From positions 1 through 57,231 of the forward strand of contig DBQO01000010.1 of the NCBI GenBank assembly GCA_002305275.1: a stretch of DNA of 57,231 bases, given 5' to 3'. The position numbers and the translations under genes are program-made. How positions within the stretch are numbered: position 1 is the first letter of the stretch; every line of letters starts with the position of its first letter. Positions 1 to 8,407 of the stretch are shown in pieces. Source of the stretch: Bacteroidales bacterium UBA1392. Its GTDB lineage: Bacteria > Bacteroidota > Bacteroidia > Bacteroidales > UBA932. A model generated the notes under the pieces. It had not been told where the DNA came from and ran no database searches. It worked only from the letters and a program-made list of their open reading frames with translations.

Positions 1-25
1 ATTTGGTGTGCAAAGTTAAACAAAA

Positions 26-52
26 AGAGCCACTTCAACACGAAGCGGCTCT
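26..52 (-). terminator. Rho-independent terminator of rplU-rpmA
   Basis: Inverted repeat with AGAGCC paired to GGCTCT and CTTC paired to GAAG around a short loop. On the minus strand it is followed by a T-rich stretch (TTTTTG). It lies about 20 bases beyond the rpmA stop, so it fits the end of the ribosomal protein operon. A T-run also follows on the plus strand, so it could work in both directions. Confidence 0.7.
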
Positions 53-72
53 ATTTTTCAATAATGGTCCCG

Positions 73-330
73 TCATGCCTGGGGGAGCACTGATACGTAA
101 GACTTATTATTAGCCTTTTTCTTGAAAACAACAGTACCGTCAATCAAAGCGAAAAGAGTATGGTCTTTACCCATTCCAACATTTTCACCGGGATTGTGAA
201 CTGTTCCTCTTTGGCGAACCAAGATATTGCCAGCTCTGGCACTCTGTCCTCCGAACAATTTAACGCCCAAGCGTTTGCTGTGTGATTCGCGGCCGTTTTT
301 AGAACTACCGACACCTTTCTTGTGAGCCAT
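73..330 (-). CDS. rpmA: 50S ribosomal protein L27
   Basis: An 85-residue protein of the usual L27 length. It starts MAHKKGVGSSKNGRES and carries the typical block LGVKLFGGQSARAGNILVRQRG, followed by the HPGxNVGxGKDHTLFA-like region. L27 sits at the peptidyl transferase centre of the large subunit, with its N-terminus near the tRNA acceptor ends. The Firmicutes-type cleavable N-terminal extension is absent. It is the second gene after rplU, 18 bases downstream, and a terminator hairpin follows it. Confidence 0.97.
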   Translation of the reverse strand: MAHKKGVGSSKNGRESHSKRLGVKLFGGQSARAGNILVRQRGTVHNPGENVGMGKDHTLFALIDGTVVFKKKANNKSYVSVLPQA

Positions 331-348
331 AATCTAATACGTTTTTAA

Positions 349-657
349 TTAAGCGATTGTTTCAATTTGAATTTGTGTCAAATATTGGCGATGGCCATTT
401 TTCTTCTGATAACCTTTGCGGCGTTTCTTTTTAAAAATGATAACCTTATCACCTTTAAGATGGTCGAGAACGGTGGCTTTAACAACCGCACCTTCCACAT
501 AAGGGGCACCAACTTTGACTACGCCATCATTGTCAGTCAATAATACTTTATCAAAGTCAAGAGAAGCACCTACTTCAGCCGCAAGGCGATGAACGAAGAT
601 CTTTTTGCCCGCTTCAACTTTGAATTGCTGTCCTGCAATATCTACAATTGCGTACAT
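349..657 (-). CDS. rplU: 50S ribosomal protein L21
   Basis: A 102-residue protein matching L21: MYAIVDIAGQQFKVEAGKKIFVHRL at the start, a central KATVLDHLKGDKVIIFKKKRRKGY and the C-terminal KKNGHRQYLTQIQIE. L21 binds 23S rRNA domain VI in the large subunit. It is the first gene of the two-gene rplU-rpmA operon, an order conserved across bacteria. A consensus Bacteroidota promoter lies about 100 bases upstream, which leaves a leader of roughly 85-90 nt. Confidence 0.97.
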   Translation of the reverse strand: MYAIVDIAGQQFKVEAGKKIFVHRLAAEVGASLDFDKVLLTDNDGVVKVGAPYVEGAVVKATVLDHLKGDKVIIFKKKRRKGYQKKNGHRQYLTQIQIETIA

Positions 658-752
658 AAAATAAATTTTAAAAATTTATAACCGCAAGCGGATACAACTT
701 AAGTATCTCTTATTCAACAGCTTAACGGTTGTCTATCAACATTTTTGGACTG

Positions 753-783
753 CAAATATAACAATTTTGATTATTACTACAAA
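753..783 (-). promoter_or_regulatory. Promoter of rplU-rpmA
   Basis: On the minus strand a -7 element TATATTTG (753-760) matches TAnnTTTG, and a -33 TTTG (780-783) lies 19 bases upstream. The predicted start near 747 leaves an untranslated leader of about 90 nt, long enough for autogenous control, although no specific leader structure was recognised. Confidence 0.6.
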
Positions 784-808
784 AATTTTGACAATTACTA
801 CATTTTTT

Positions 809-840
809 TTTGCCAAATAGTAGCCTATTGGTTACTTTTG
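809..840 (+). promoter_or_regulatory. Promoter of the P-loop ATPase gene
   Basis: TTTG at 809-812 and TACTTTTG at 833-840 are separated by 20 bases, matching the Bacteroidota -33/-7 consensus. Transcription would start near 847. That makes the GTG at 851 essentially leaderless and favours the ATG at 875 as the real start of the gene. Confidence 0.6.
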
Positions 841-874
841 TAACAAAATTGTGATAATAACCTTTGTGCTACAA

Positions 875-1933
875 ATGAACCTGCCTTTTAACTACGATCG
901 CATTGCAGAAAATCACGACATAATAGGACGAAGAGCTGAGGCTGAACTCTTTTTTAAGAGTATATACGATAGGAAACGGAGCGTTGCCATCTATGGCGCA
1001 CCCAAAAGCGGCAAGGAGTCATTCATAAGATACTCACTTGACGCACTCGAATCACGTGGCCTTAGTTTCATTCTCTGTGAAATAAACCTCTTCAACATAC
1101 GTACTATGGAGGATTTTATCTCACTTTTCAAGGAGAAGATGCTCGAGTGTTACAATGAAATCCACTATAACTCCATATTACCCTTTGAAATCCACGTAGA
1201 CTCTCTGGATGAACGCAAAATCCTCAATCTTCCAGAAATAATAGCTACAGATGCAGGAAAGTTGATTATAATCTATTTCAAGGAGTTTCAGAACCTTCTA
1301 CAGTGCAGCAATGACCAAATCGATCTGGAGGATTTGGACAAAATATGGTCAAAACAAACCAATGTTCGCTATATTTTCAGCGGCTCATTTGTCAACCAGA
1401 TGAAGTACATATTTGAAGAAAAGAAATATTTCTATTTCATGTGTGACGTCATTTCTCTTGAAAAGCTCAAGAAAAAAGAGTGCGTGGACTATATTGTGCG
1501 ATCATTTCAAACATTGGGCAGAGTGATTCAGGATGAACAGGCAGGCACCATATACCATCTGGCTGATGGAAATATATGGTATATTAAGCACTTATGTTCC
1601 ATCTGCATGTCCATGCCTATAGGATATGTTAATAATAACATCATCAAAAAGGCCACTGATAGTCTCATATCCCTCCACACACCTCGGTTTATGCAGATAA
1701 TGATGGACCTGACACCTAACCAGATCAACTTCTTAAAAGCGGTGGTAGACGGAGTGCAGCGATTTAGCAGTCAAGAGATCCTCGAAGGATATCATCTCAA
1801 CTCCTCCGCAAATGTATTTCGCCTGAAAGATGCACTCAAAAAGAAGGAGGTACTTACATTTGACAAGGAGGATAACGCTATAATATTGGACACCCTATTC
1901 GCCTACTGGCTCAAAAACACATATTTTCAATAG
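875..1933 (+). CDS. STAND/archaeal-type P-loop ATPase, function unknown
   Basis: About 352 residues from the ATG at 875; a GTG at 851 is possible but sits almost on the predicted transcription start. The N-terminus (FNYDRIAENHDIIGRRAE) resembles ATPases that begin with a short linker before a GRExE motif. The P-loop is GAPKSGKES (residues 41-49), with Glu rather than Ser/Thr right after the Lys. The Walker B-like strand is LIIIYFKEFQ (130-139), where Lys replaces the usual Asp but the Glu-Phe-Gln is kept. The C-terminal third looks like a winged helix (LTPNQINFLKAV... SANVFRLKDALKKKEVL). No membrane segment is seen. It is followed by the sirtuin gene after 9 bases. The role is unknown. Confidence 0.75.
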   Translation: MNLPFNYDRIAENHDIIGRRAEAELFFKSIYDRKRSVAIYGAPKSGKESFIRYSLDALESRGLSFILCEINLFNIRTMEDFISLFKEKMLECYNEIHYNSILPFEIHVDSLDERKILNLPEIIATDAGKLIIIYFKEFQNLLQCSNDQIDLEDLDKIWSKQTNVRYIFSGSFVNQMKYIFEEKKYFYFMCDVISLEKLKKKECVDYIVRSFQTLGRVIQDEQAGTIYHLADGNIWYIKHLCSICMSMPIGYVNNNIIKKATDSLISLHTPRFMQIMMDLTPNQINFLKAVVDGVQRFSSQEILEGYHLNSSANVFRLKDALKKKEVLTFDKEDNAIILDTLFAYWLKNTYFQ

Positions 1934-1942
1934 AGATTAGTT

Positions 1943-2629
1943 ATGAAAAAAATTGTATTTCTGACCGGCGCAGGTATTAGCGCAGAAAGCGGTATAAAGA
2001 CATTTCGCGACAGCGACGGATTGTGGGAGAATTACAGAGTAGAAGATGTCGCCTCCATAGAGGGATGGTATAGCAATCCTAAACTGGTAATAGAGTTCTA
2101 TAACGAACGCCGGAGACAATTAGAAACAGTAAAACCCAACCGCGCACATGAGGTTATCGCAGAGCTGGAAAAAGACTTCGACGTGACCGTTGTAACACAA
2201 AATGTGGATAATCTACACGAGAGGGCCGGCAGTACCAATATAATCCATCTGCACGGAGAATTGACCAAAATCCGTCCCGTAGATGGAGACGATGGCGATG
2301 CCATAGATATCGGTTACGCCGATTTGAGTATCAACGACAAAGATAGCCGTGGAGTGCAGCTGCGACCGCACATCGTTTGGTTCGGCGAGGCTGTTCCCAT
2401 GATAGAAAAAGCTGCGAAAATTGTCTCCAGGGCCGATATTCTGGTAATTGTAGGCACATCTCTAGCAGTTTATCCCGCCGCAGGATTGATACACTACGCT
2501 CCCTCAGGCATCCCTCTCTATCTTATTGACCCCAAACCTTCAGGACTAAACCATCCCCGACTTACACAGTTTGTAGAGAAGGCTACAACCGGTATGGAGA
2601 GACTCAAAAACGAACTTATAAATGGGTAA
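1943..2629 (+). CDS. Sirtuin-family NAD-dependent protein deacylase (CobB-like)
   Basis: 228 residues with sirtuin motifs in order: GAGISAESGIKTFRD (residues 9-23, NAD binding), TQNVDNLHERAG, the catalytic His in HLHGEL, HIVWFGEAVP, and GTSLAVYPAA near the end. The sequence YNER fits the Tyr-x-x-Arg pocket that favours acidic acyl groups in CobB and SIRT5, so desuccinylation is possible. The protein contains no cysteine at all, so the usual four-Cys zinc site is missing. Its stop overlaps the ubiX start by 8 bases, indicating co-translation with the flavin prenyltransferase. Confidence 0.9.
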   Translation: MKKIVFLTGAGISAESGIKTFRDSDGLWENYRVEDVASIEGWYSNPKLVIEFYNERRRQLETVKPNRAHEVIAELEKDFDVTVVTQNVDNLHERAGSTNIIHLHGELTKIRPVDGDDGDAIDIGYADLSINDKDSRGVQLRPHIVWFGEAVPMIEKAAKIVSRADILVIVGTSLAVYPAAGLIHYAPSGIPLYLIDPKPSGLNHPRLTQFVEKATTGMERLKNELING

Positions 2630-3206
2630 CGAAAAACAGATAGTACTTGGAATTACTGGTGCAAGCGGGGTTATCTATGCGGAGCGCTATATACGAGGTT
2701 GTGCCAATGTGCAGGAGATTTCACTCAGTGTGATACTTACCAGGACAGCCCGAAACATCTGGCTGCGGGAGCTGAGGTATTCTCCTGAGGAAATGATATC
2801 GGAATGTGGTGCTACTCTCATACCTAATGATAACTTTAATGCCCCTTTCTGCTCCGGGTCGGCAGCCGCAGATACGCTGCTACTCCTCCCCTGCTCCATG
2901 GGAGCTCTCGCCAGAATAGCCGGCGGACTTGCCTCCGACGCTATCTCGAGGATTGCAGATGTTCAACTTAAAGAGCGGAAAGAGCTGATAATAGTACCGC
3001 GGGAAACTCCCCTGAACCTGATCCACATCCACAACATGAAGTTGCTTACAGAGGCAGGAGCAGTAATCTGTCCGGCTTCGCCCTCTTTCTATCACAATCC
3101 GGTAACTATCGATGACCTCGTAGACTCATTTGTCGGCAAGCTACTTCACATGACCGGAGTCAAACCTCTGGAAAAGAGATACCAATGGAACAACAATCAG
3201 GAGTGA
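2622..3206 (+). CDS. ubiX: UbiX-family flavin prenyltransferase
   Basis: 194 residues, the usual UbiX length. Motifs are GITGASGVIYAERY at the N-terminus, the LPCSMGALARIAGGLASDAISRIADVQLKER core in the middle, and RETPLNLIHIHNMKLLTEAGA with PASPSFYHNP towards the end. UbiX prenylates FMN to make the cofactor of UbiD-type decarboxylases; no ubiD is visible in this window. It overlaps the preceding sirtuin gene by 8 bases and sits 4 bases ahead of the phosphoesterase gene, so the three are probably cotranscribed. Confidence 0.93.
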   Translation: MGNEKQIVLGITGASGVIYAERYIRGCANVQEISLSVILTRTARNIWLRELRYSPEEMISECGATLIPNDNFNAPFCSGSAAADTLLLLPCSMGALARIAGGLASDAISRIADVQLKERKELIIVPRETPLNLIHIHNMKLLTEAGAVICPASPSFYHNPVTIDDLVDSFVGKLLHMTGVKPLEKRYQWNNNQE

Positions 3207-3210
3207 CGAT

Positions 3211-5124
3211 ATGAAAAGAATCCTATTCATTACAGCGCTCTGCCTCTCCGCTCTGATGCTCTCAGCACAGACTGAGAGAGTCAAGTTTGCATTTATCGCG
3301 GATACCCATATCGCTGAGGGTTCAGGTACCAACGATGACCTTTTGCAATGCATCAACGATATCAATAACTTGAAGAAGGAACTGCAGTTTGTCATTTTCG
3401 CAGGAGATATAACGGAATTCGGAAACGACGAAGAGATTTTTCTTGCTAAAGAAATTATCGACAAACTGGAGATTCCCTATTATATTGTAGCGGGTAACCA
3501 CGATTCTAAATGGTCTGAAAGCGGCTGTAATACCTTAGCAAAGGTATTCGGATATGAAAATTTTGAATTTGAAGCCGGAGGTATTAAATTTCTGGGCAGC
3601 AACAGCGGTCCCAATATGAGAATGGCGCCGGCATTGATGCCCCACGAGAGTCTGGTTTGGTTGGATTCCATTGCAAAAGTGACTCCTCTTGAGCAACCCG
3701 TAATATTTGTCAACCACTACCCTCAGGACACCTCGATGCTCAATTATTTCCAGGTACTTAATACCCTCAAGCAGACAAATATCCAGCTTGTGATGGGAGG
3801 CCACTGGCATCGCAACACCATACTTGATTACGATGGAGTGCTGGGAGTACTCGGAAGAGCCCCTGCTGCCGGCCGTAACGGCAATGTCGGTTACAATATC
3901 GTGAACATCGAAAACAACCGTATCTCCATCTACGAGCGTCAAGCGTCTGACAGCAATGGCAAAGGGGGAAAGAGCGGCAAAGCCTGGTACTCGAGGGAGA
4001 TATTTTCTGAGCCTCAATTCACTCCGGATAAAGCCTCAGGCAGAAACAATGAATATGCACTTCCTGCAAACTTCCCATGGTTGACATTCGATGTCAACCG
4101 AAAATATCCCCAGGTGGAGGCAATTTGGAAAATTCAGGATGAAAGTGATATCGGATCCGGCGCCGTAAAGGTCGGCAAATATATACTCTATGCCAACACA
4201 CAGGGAGTTATAAAAGCTCTGGATAGTGCCACAGGTAGTCTGAGGTGGAGATTTGCCACCGGAGGCAAAGTCTTTTCCACTCCGGCAATCTCGGGTTCGA
4301 GAGTGGTCATCGGTTCCACAGATGGTTATATCTACTGTCTGAATCTTCGCAAAGGCACACTTTTTTGGAAATACAAGTGCAAAAAGTCAGTACTCGGTTC
4401 ACCGGTTATCATGGACAATGTGGTCTATATCGGTGCTTCGGACAATTCTTTCAGAGCCATAAGTTTACGGAAAGGCAAACTTATATGGCAGTATGATTCT
4501 GTGAAAGGTTTTGTTGAGTGCAAGCCCTTTGCTGATAAAGAGCAGATAGTTTTCGGAGACTGGGCCAATTCCCTTTATTCTCTTGATCCTGCTACAGGCA
4601 AAGAACAATGGGTATGGCGCAATAAAGGCAGTAGGATGCTCTCCCCTGCAGCTGTATGGCCGGTAAAAAGTAACGGCAAAATATTCATAGTTACACCGGC
4701 CAGAAAGTGTCATGCAATAGATGCCGGTACCGGGAAAGAGGTATGGATGGCTGACGGAGGTCGTGAATCAATAGCTCTTTCAAAGGATGGGTCAAAAATT
4801 TTCGTTAAGAATATGTTCAACTCCATGCAATGCTGGTCAACTTTGTCGGACGATGCCCGACTGGAGTGGAACATTCAAAGCGGTCTGGGCTATGACATAG
4901 CTCCTACTCCGGCTGCCACAATCCTTTTAAAAGATGGCAGGGAGATGCTTATCGTTCCTACGGACAAGGGAAATATCTTCTGCTTTGACAGCAAAAACGG
5001 AAACCTCGTTTGGAAACACAAGATCTCCGTTGCATTGATCAACTCCATCGAACCCATCGGTCAGGATAAGCTCTTGATTTCGACAATGGATGGAGTGGTT
5101 ACAATGTTGTCCGTCACTTTTTAA
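3211..5124 (+). CDS. Secreted metallophosphoesterase fused to a PQQ-like beta-propeller
   Basis: 637 residues with a signal peptide (MKRILFITALCLSALMLSAQ). Residues about 25-260 form a calcineurin-like phosphoesterase with the metal ligands in IADTHI, FAGDITEFG, VAGNHD, VNHYP and GGHWHRN. Residues about 300-637 contain repeated strands of the PQQ/quinoprotein propeller type (for example GVIKALDSATGSLRWRF, GYIYCLNLRKGTLFWKYK, GNIFCFDSKNGNLVWKHK). It is probably periplasmic, but the substrate is not predictable. The gene ends inside the last codons of the convergent TapB-like gene (11-base overlap). The propeller more likely binds a partner or the cell wall than PQQ. Confidence 0.85.
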   Translation: MKRILFITALCLSALMLSAQTERVKFAFIADTHIAEGSGTNDDLLQCINDINNLKKELQFVIFAGDITEFGNDEEIFLAKEIIDKLEIPYYIVAGNHDSKWSESGCNTLAKVFGYENFEFEAGGIKFLGSNSGPNMRMAPALMPHESLVWLDSIAKVTPLEQPVIFVNHYPQDTSMLNYFQVLNTLKQTNIQLVMGGHWHRNTILDYDGVLGVLGRAPAAGRNGNVGYNIVNIENNRISIYERQASDSNGKGGKSGKAWYSREIFSEPQFTPDKASGRNNEYALPANFPWLTFDVNRKYPQVEAIWKIQDESDIGSGAVKVGKYILYANTQGVIKALDSATGSLRWRFATGGKVFSTPAISGSRVVIGSTDGYIYCLNLRKGTLFWKYKCKKSVLGSPVIMDNVVYIGASDNSFRAISLRKGKLIWQYDSVKGFVECKPFADKEQIVFGDWANSLYSLDPATGKEQWVWRNKGSRMLSPAAVWPVKSNGKIFIVTPARKCHAIDAGTGKEVWMADGGRESIALSKDGSKIFVKNMFNSMQCWSTLSDDARLEWNIQSGLGYDIAPTPAATILLKDGREMLIVPTDKGNIFCFDSKNGNLVWKHKISVALINSIEPIGQDKLLISTMDGVVTMLSVTF

Positions 5125-5776
5125 CCATCTCAATAGTCTGTACCAGACGACCCTTGCTATCGTAAGACTCCTGTCTTACACAACCCAGGTCCTTAACCAT
5201 CCAAGAGATTATTGTAACCTCTTCTGAGATAATTGCAACTTTTGTTTTCTGTTTTTCCTGGACTTTTGCAGCTTTGAATGTGCCTGCGGGTACTGTTACA
5301 CCCTCCATTCCTAGTACTTTACGTTCAGTAAGCCTGACACTGCCACCTATATTGCCAACCTTTATCGACATACTTCTGTCGGGAAGTTTGTCTCCGGGCT
5401 GAATATCATAGGGAATATATACGACACAGCCTTTTATCATAAGGTCCTGTATAGTCATCCCTTTTTTAATTGTCTCGATTTTGGCAGTTACTTCTCCTTC
5501 CTTAATAATAACTAGTAAATTAGAAGATTTGTCTTTAAAGAGATGTTTGCCATCCTTATCGTAATAGACTTGCTCAAAACTCACCGTAGCATCCTCGAGT
5601 GACTCACCGCTTATGCTTTTGACAGTCTCATCATAAGAACCCTGTAATTGGCCTTTATTGTCATAAACCCTGAAACTTGCCTGAGCTCCGATCTGCGTGG
5701 TAAAATAATACTGTGCTCTGAGAGGCATAATCGCAACAAAGAGAACCAACAATAGTATAAAAGTAACTCGTTTCAT
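5114..5776 (-). CDS. TapB/DUF3108-like periplasmic protein
   Basis: 220 residues with a signal peptide ending LRAQ near residue 22. The remainder is predicted to be mostly beta-strand, with a segment VPAGTFKAAKVQEKQKTKV and a late WMVKDLGCVRQESYDSKGR, the pattern of DUF3108/TapB-like proteins. Function is not established. It lies 11 bases after the BatD-BatE gene and is probably the last gene of the Bat operon. It overlaps the convergent phosphoesterase gene by 11 bases. Confidence 0.6.
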   Translation of the reverse strand: MKRVTFILLLVLFVAIMPLRAQYYFTTQIGAQASFRVYDNKGQLQGSYDETVKSISGESLEDATVSFEQVYYDKDGKHLFKDKSSNLLVIIKEGEVTAKIETIKKGMTIQDLMIKGCVVYIPYDIQPGDKLPDRSMSIKVGNIGGSVRLTERKVLGMEGVTVPAGTFKAAKVQEKQKTKVAIISEEVTIISWMVKDLGCVRQESYDSKGRLVQTIEMVKK

Positions 5777-5787
5777 TATGCAGATGA

Positions 5788-8388
5788 TTAGATTTTAATT
5801 ATGGATCCGGCAGCAATCCAGCCCTGACGTCCGTCCGAGAGTTCAATTCTTGTCCATTCTCCAAGCTCGTCAAGCAGATTGACTTTAGTTCCTTCGTGAA
5901 GTACGAAAATAGAGTTTCCTGCCTCACCTGGCGAGCTTTTCACAGAAGCCACAGGTGACATCACTATTGCCGATTCCTCTCTGATTGCATCATTTTTCTC
6001 ACTAATGGAGAATGCAAATGAGATAATGGCAAAGAGAAAAACGACACAAGCGAGCACAAACGAGGTTTTACGACGGCGGAGCGAAGAGCTGAAACGGAAT
6101 CCGAGCATCAGCATTGCCACAGCAAAAGTAAGCGCAACTGCAATCCAGGCCCACACATCTGCAGAGAAGAGATATTTTACCTTTCGCACCCAGGTTACAA
6201 GTATCAGCTCAGGCAATATATCTATTTTGTCCAGAGTGAATCTCTGAGCTATGGTCAGGTTGTGTGCCGCATCAGCGTGTGATGGATCTAATTTGAGTGT
6301 TTTCTCGTAATAGAGAATTGCGTGGGAATTATCTCCAATCTTGAAGTAGCTGTTGGCTATATTGTAATAAAGATCGGGAGAGACCTTCTGCTCACCTTCT
6401 ATCATCAGATAAAAGTTGAGTGCATTGACATAATCGCCTTCGGCATAATAATCTGCTGCCATCGCCCAAAGGTCATCTACACTTTCCTGAGCAGAAACGG
6501 CAAAAGGAGTCACTAAAAAGAGCAATGCTACTATTGATGCCACGTTTCCCCGTGGACGTTTTGGTACACTTTTCAATTTTGATTCTATTTCTGAAAGAAC
6601 GCTTACAGACTCGTCGTAAAGACTCTCCATCTCCTCAGTCTTGACTTCAGGAGCATATCTTGCAAATTCACACCTGTCGAGAATAGATATGAACTGAGTT
6701 ATCAGTTGTTCAGGAAGACTCTTTTCTGCAAGTGATGAGGAGATCCTCTCTTTGGAGAGGTCGGCCACAGGGAGAATCAGTTTGTCGGAAACATACCCGA
6801 GCATGGCCTTGTGCAGTTCCTCGTAATATGCTCCGCTAAGACCCTGCTTTAGATAGGATCCCGCTTGTTGCAGGCGTGCCCGGGCCATTTTCTTTGCTCT
6901 GCGGTTACGTGTTCCTATCACATCCATACGGCGTGCAGCTCTCTTCTTGAGGATTGCACCTACGGCAAAAAATAGCAGCACGATAAGGGCAATCAATCCA
7001 TAAAAATGGAGCGATCCCGCAAAGAAACGCCCTTTATCTCTCAATAAAGGAGCACCTGTCGAGATATATCGGATATCTTCAGCCAGGTTCTTTACGCTCT
7101 GCCGGTTAACGCCGGGCATTACCACTCCCCCGTTGTCAATACCGCTTCCACGTCCCACCTTAACAGAGAGTGTACCGGTATTTAGAGTTTTATATCGTTT
7201 CCCTGAAAGATCATAGAAGGAGTACTCAATAGGAGCAATTTCAAAATCACCGTGACTACGTGGTATAAATGGATATTCGAAAGTTTTACTGCCAGAAGTG
7301 CCATCATAGGATACCTTTTCAGTAGTTTTTACATCATAAAGCTCGAAATCGGAGGGAAACTCTACTTTTGGAGCTTCCAACATGGAAATATTGCCGGTTC
7401 CACTGATAGTTACCGTTAATGAAGCGGCCTCATGCGCAGTAAGACTATCTTTGCTTAACGATGTACTGATTTTAAAATCCCCGACTCCACCGCCAAAAGA
7501 GGCCGGAGCAGTCGGTAAAGCATTCACCGTAATTGTGGTCTCAGGAGAGGAGAGACGTTTTCTAACCGTCTGAAAATTGTCAAAAAAGTCATCGAAAATG
7601 CTTCTAGGGCCGGTGGTGCCTGCACGTATCCTAACCACACAGACCATCTCAGCAGACTCAATCTTAATCTTACCGGTCTGCTGGGGTATGAGCATATACC
7701 TACGGAGCAATGCCGCATTGTAGATAGTACCGTCAACATTTTCCCTGTTGAACTCTATATTCTGCGGCGTATCGACCTCCTTACTCCAAAAGCCATTGAA
7801 GGTAGGGAACTTTACATCTTCAAAGCTTGCTATGTCCACCTTGGTATATAATTTAAGTGTGGCTATTATGGGCTCACCCTTAACTACATTGCGCTTGTTT
7901 AGTGTCAATCTGAGGAAAATGTCATCGGATGAGGCACTTTGCACTCTTGAATCACTCTGACTCTGCTGGGTATTAGTCTGCTGACTCTGACTTTGGCTTT
8001 GTCTCTCTTGCTGACTTCCCACCACCTCTATGATAACACTACGGGTGCTATATTGCTGCTTATCTATGGTAGCTGTTGCAACAGGGATTGTAAAACGTCC
8101 CTCCCCTTTGGCCTGGAGCAGATAAGTCACGGTCTCGTTATGGGTGGAAGTTCTTTTGCCGTTAATAATGCTTACACTGCTGGAAGTGCCTTTTTGTGGT
8201 CCCCAGACTACATTAAAATCCTCGCTACCCGGCCAATTGAAGTCCGACATCTTGCCATCCGATGTGAAGACCAGTCTGAAGGTCTCATCCATCGCCACTA
8301 CGCCCGGAGCCTCAACGGTAAGCCCCTGACCAAAAGTTGCCTTGGCCGAAACCAGCAATATAAAGAGGAATGTCAGTGTTCGTTTCAT
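5788..8388 (-). CDS. batD: BatD-BatE fusion protein, aerotolerance operon
   Basis: 866 residues, much longer than BatD alone. A signal peptide (1-20) is followed by a BatD ('oxygen tolerance') beta-rich ectodomain to about 450 with a Gln/Ser-rich linker at 126-150. A membrane helix lies at 462-480 and a cytoplasmic helical region runs to about 612. Residues 616-633 then look exactly like a signal peptide ending AVSAQ. They are followed by TPR repeats (636-715), two membrane helices (746-763 and 774-794) and an SH3-like domain (805-866), which is the BatE architecture. No stop or start codon interrupts the junction near 6545. It is part of the moxR-to-batDE operon. Confidence 0.85.
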   Translation of the reverse strand: MKRTLTFLFILLVSAKATFGQGLTVEAPGVVAMDETFRLVFTSDGKMSDFNWPGSEDFNVVWGPQKGTSSSVSIINGKRTSTHNETVTYLLQAKGEGRFTIPVATATIDKQQYSTRSVIIEVVGSQQERQSQSQSQQTNTQQSQSDSRVQSASSDDIFLRLTLNKRNVVKGEPIIATLKLYTKVDIASFEDVKFPTFNGFWSKEVDTPQNIEFNRENVDGTIYNAALLRRYMLIPQQTGKIKIESAEMVCVVRIRAGTTGPRSIFDDFFDNFQTVRKRLSSPETTITVNALPTAPASFGGGVGDFKISTSLSKDSLTAHEAASLTVTISGTGNISMLEAPKVEFPSDFELYDVKTTEKVSYDGTSGSKTFEYPFIPRSHGDFEIAPIEYSFYDLSGKRYKTLNTGTLSVKVGRGSGIDNGGVVMPGVNRQSVKNLAEDIRYISTGAPLLRDKGRFFAGSLHFYGLIALIVLLFFAVGAILKKRAARRMDVIGTRNRRAKKMARARLQQAGSYLKQGLSGAYYEELHKAMLGYVSDKLILPVADLSKERISSSLAEKSLPEQLITQFISILDRCEFARYAPEVKTEEMESLYDESVSVLSEIESKLKSVPKRPRGNVASIVALLFLVTPFAVSAQESVDDLWAMAADYYAEGDYVNALNFYLMIEGEQKVSPDLYYNIANSYFKIGDNSHAILYYEKTLKLDPSHADAAHNLTIAQRFTLDKIDILPELILVTWVRKVKYLFSADVWAWIAVALTFAVAMLMLGFRFSSSLRRRKTSFVLACVVFLFAIISFAFSISEKNDAIREESAIVMSPVASVKSSPGEAGNSIFVLHEGTKVNLLDELGEWTRIELSDGRQGWIAAGSIIKI

Positions 8389-8407
8389 AATATTTCATCC
8401 GGTGTGA

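Noticed and set aside
851..874. GTG start for the P-loop ATPase
   Set aside because: The predicted transcription start is at about 847, and the ATG at 875 gives a normal N-terminus.
3535..4017. 160-codon minus-strand frame inside the phosphoesterase gene
   Set aside because: Fully within a well-supported gene; no motif.
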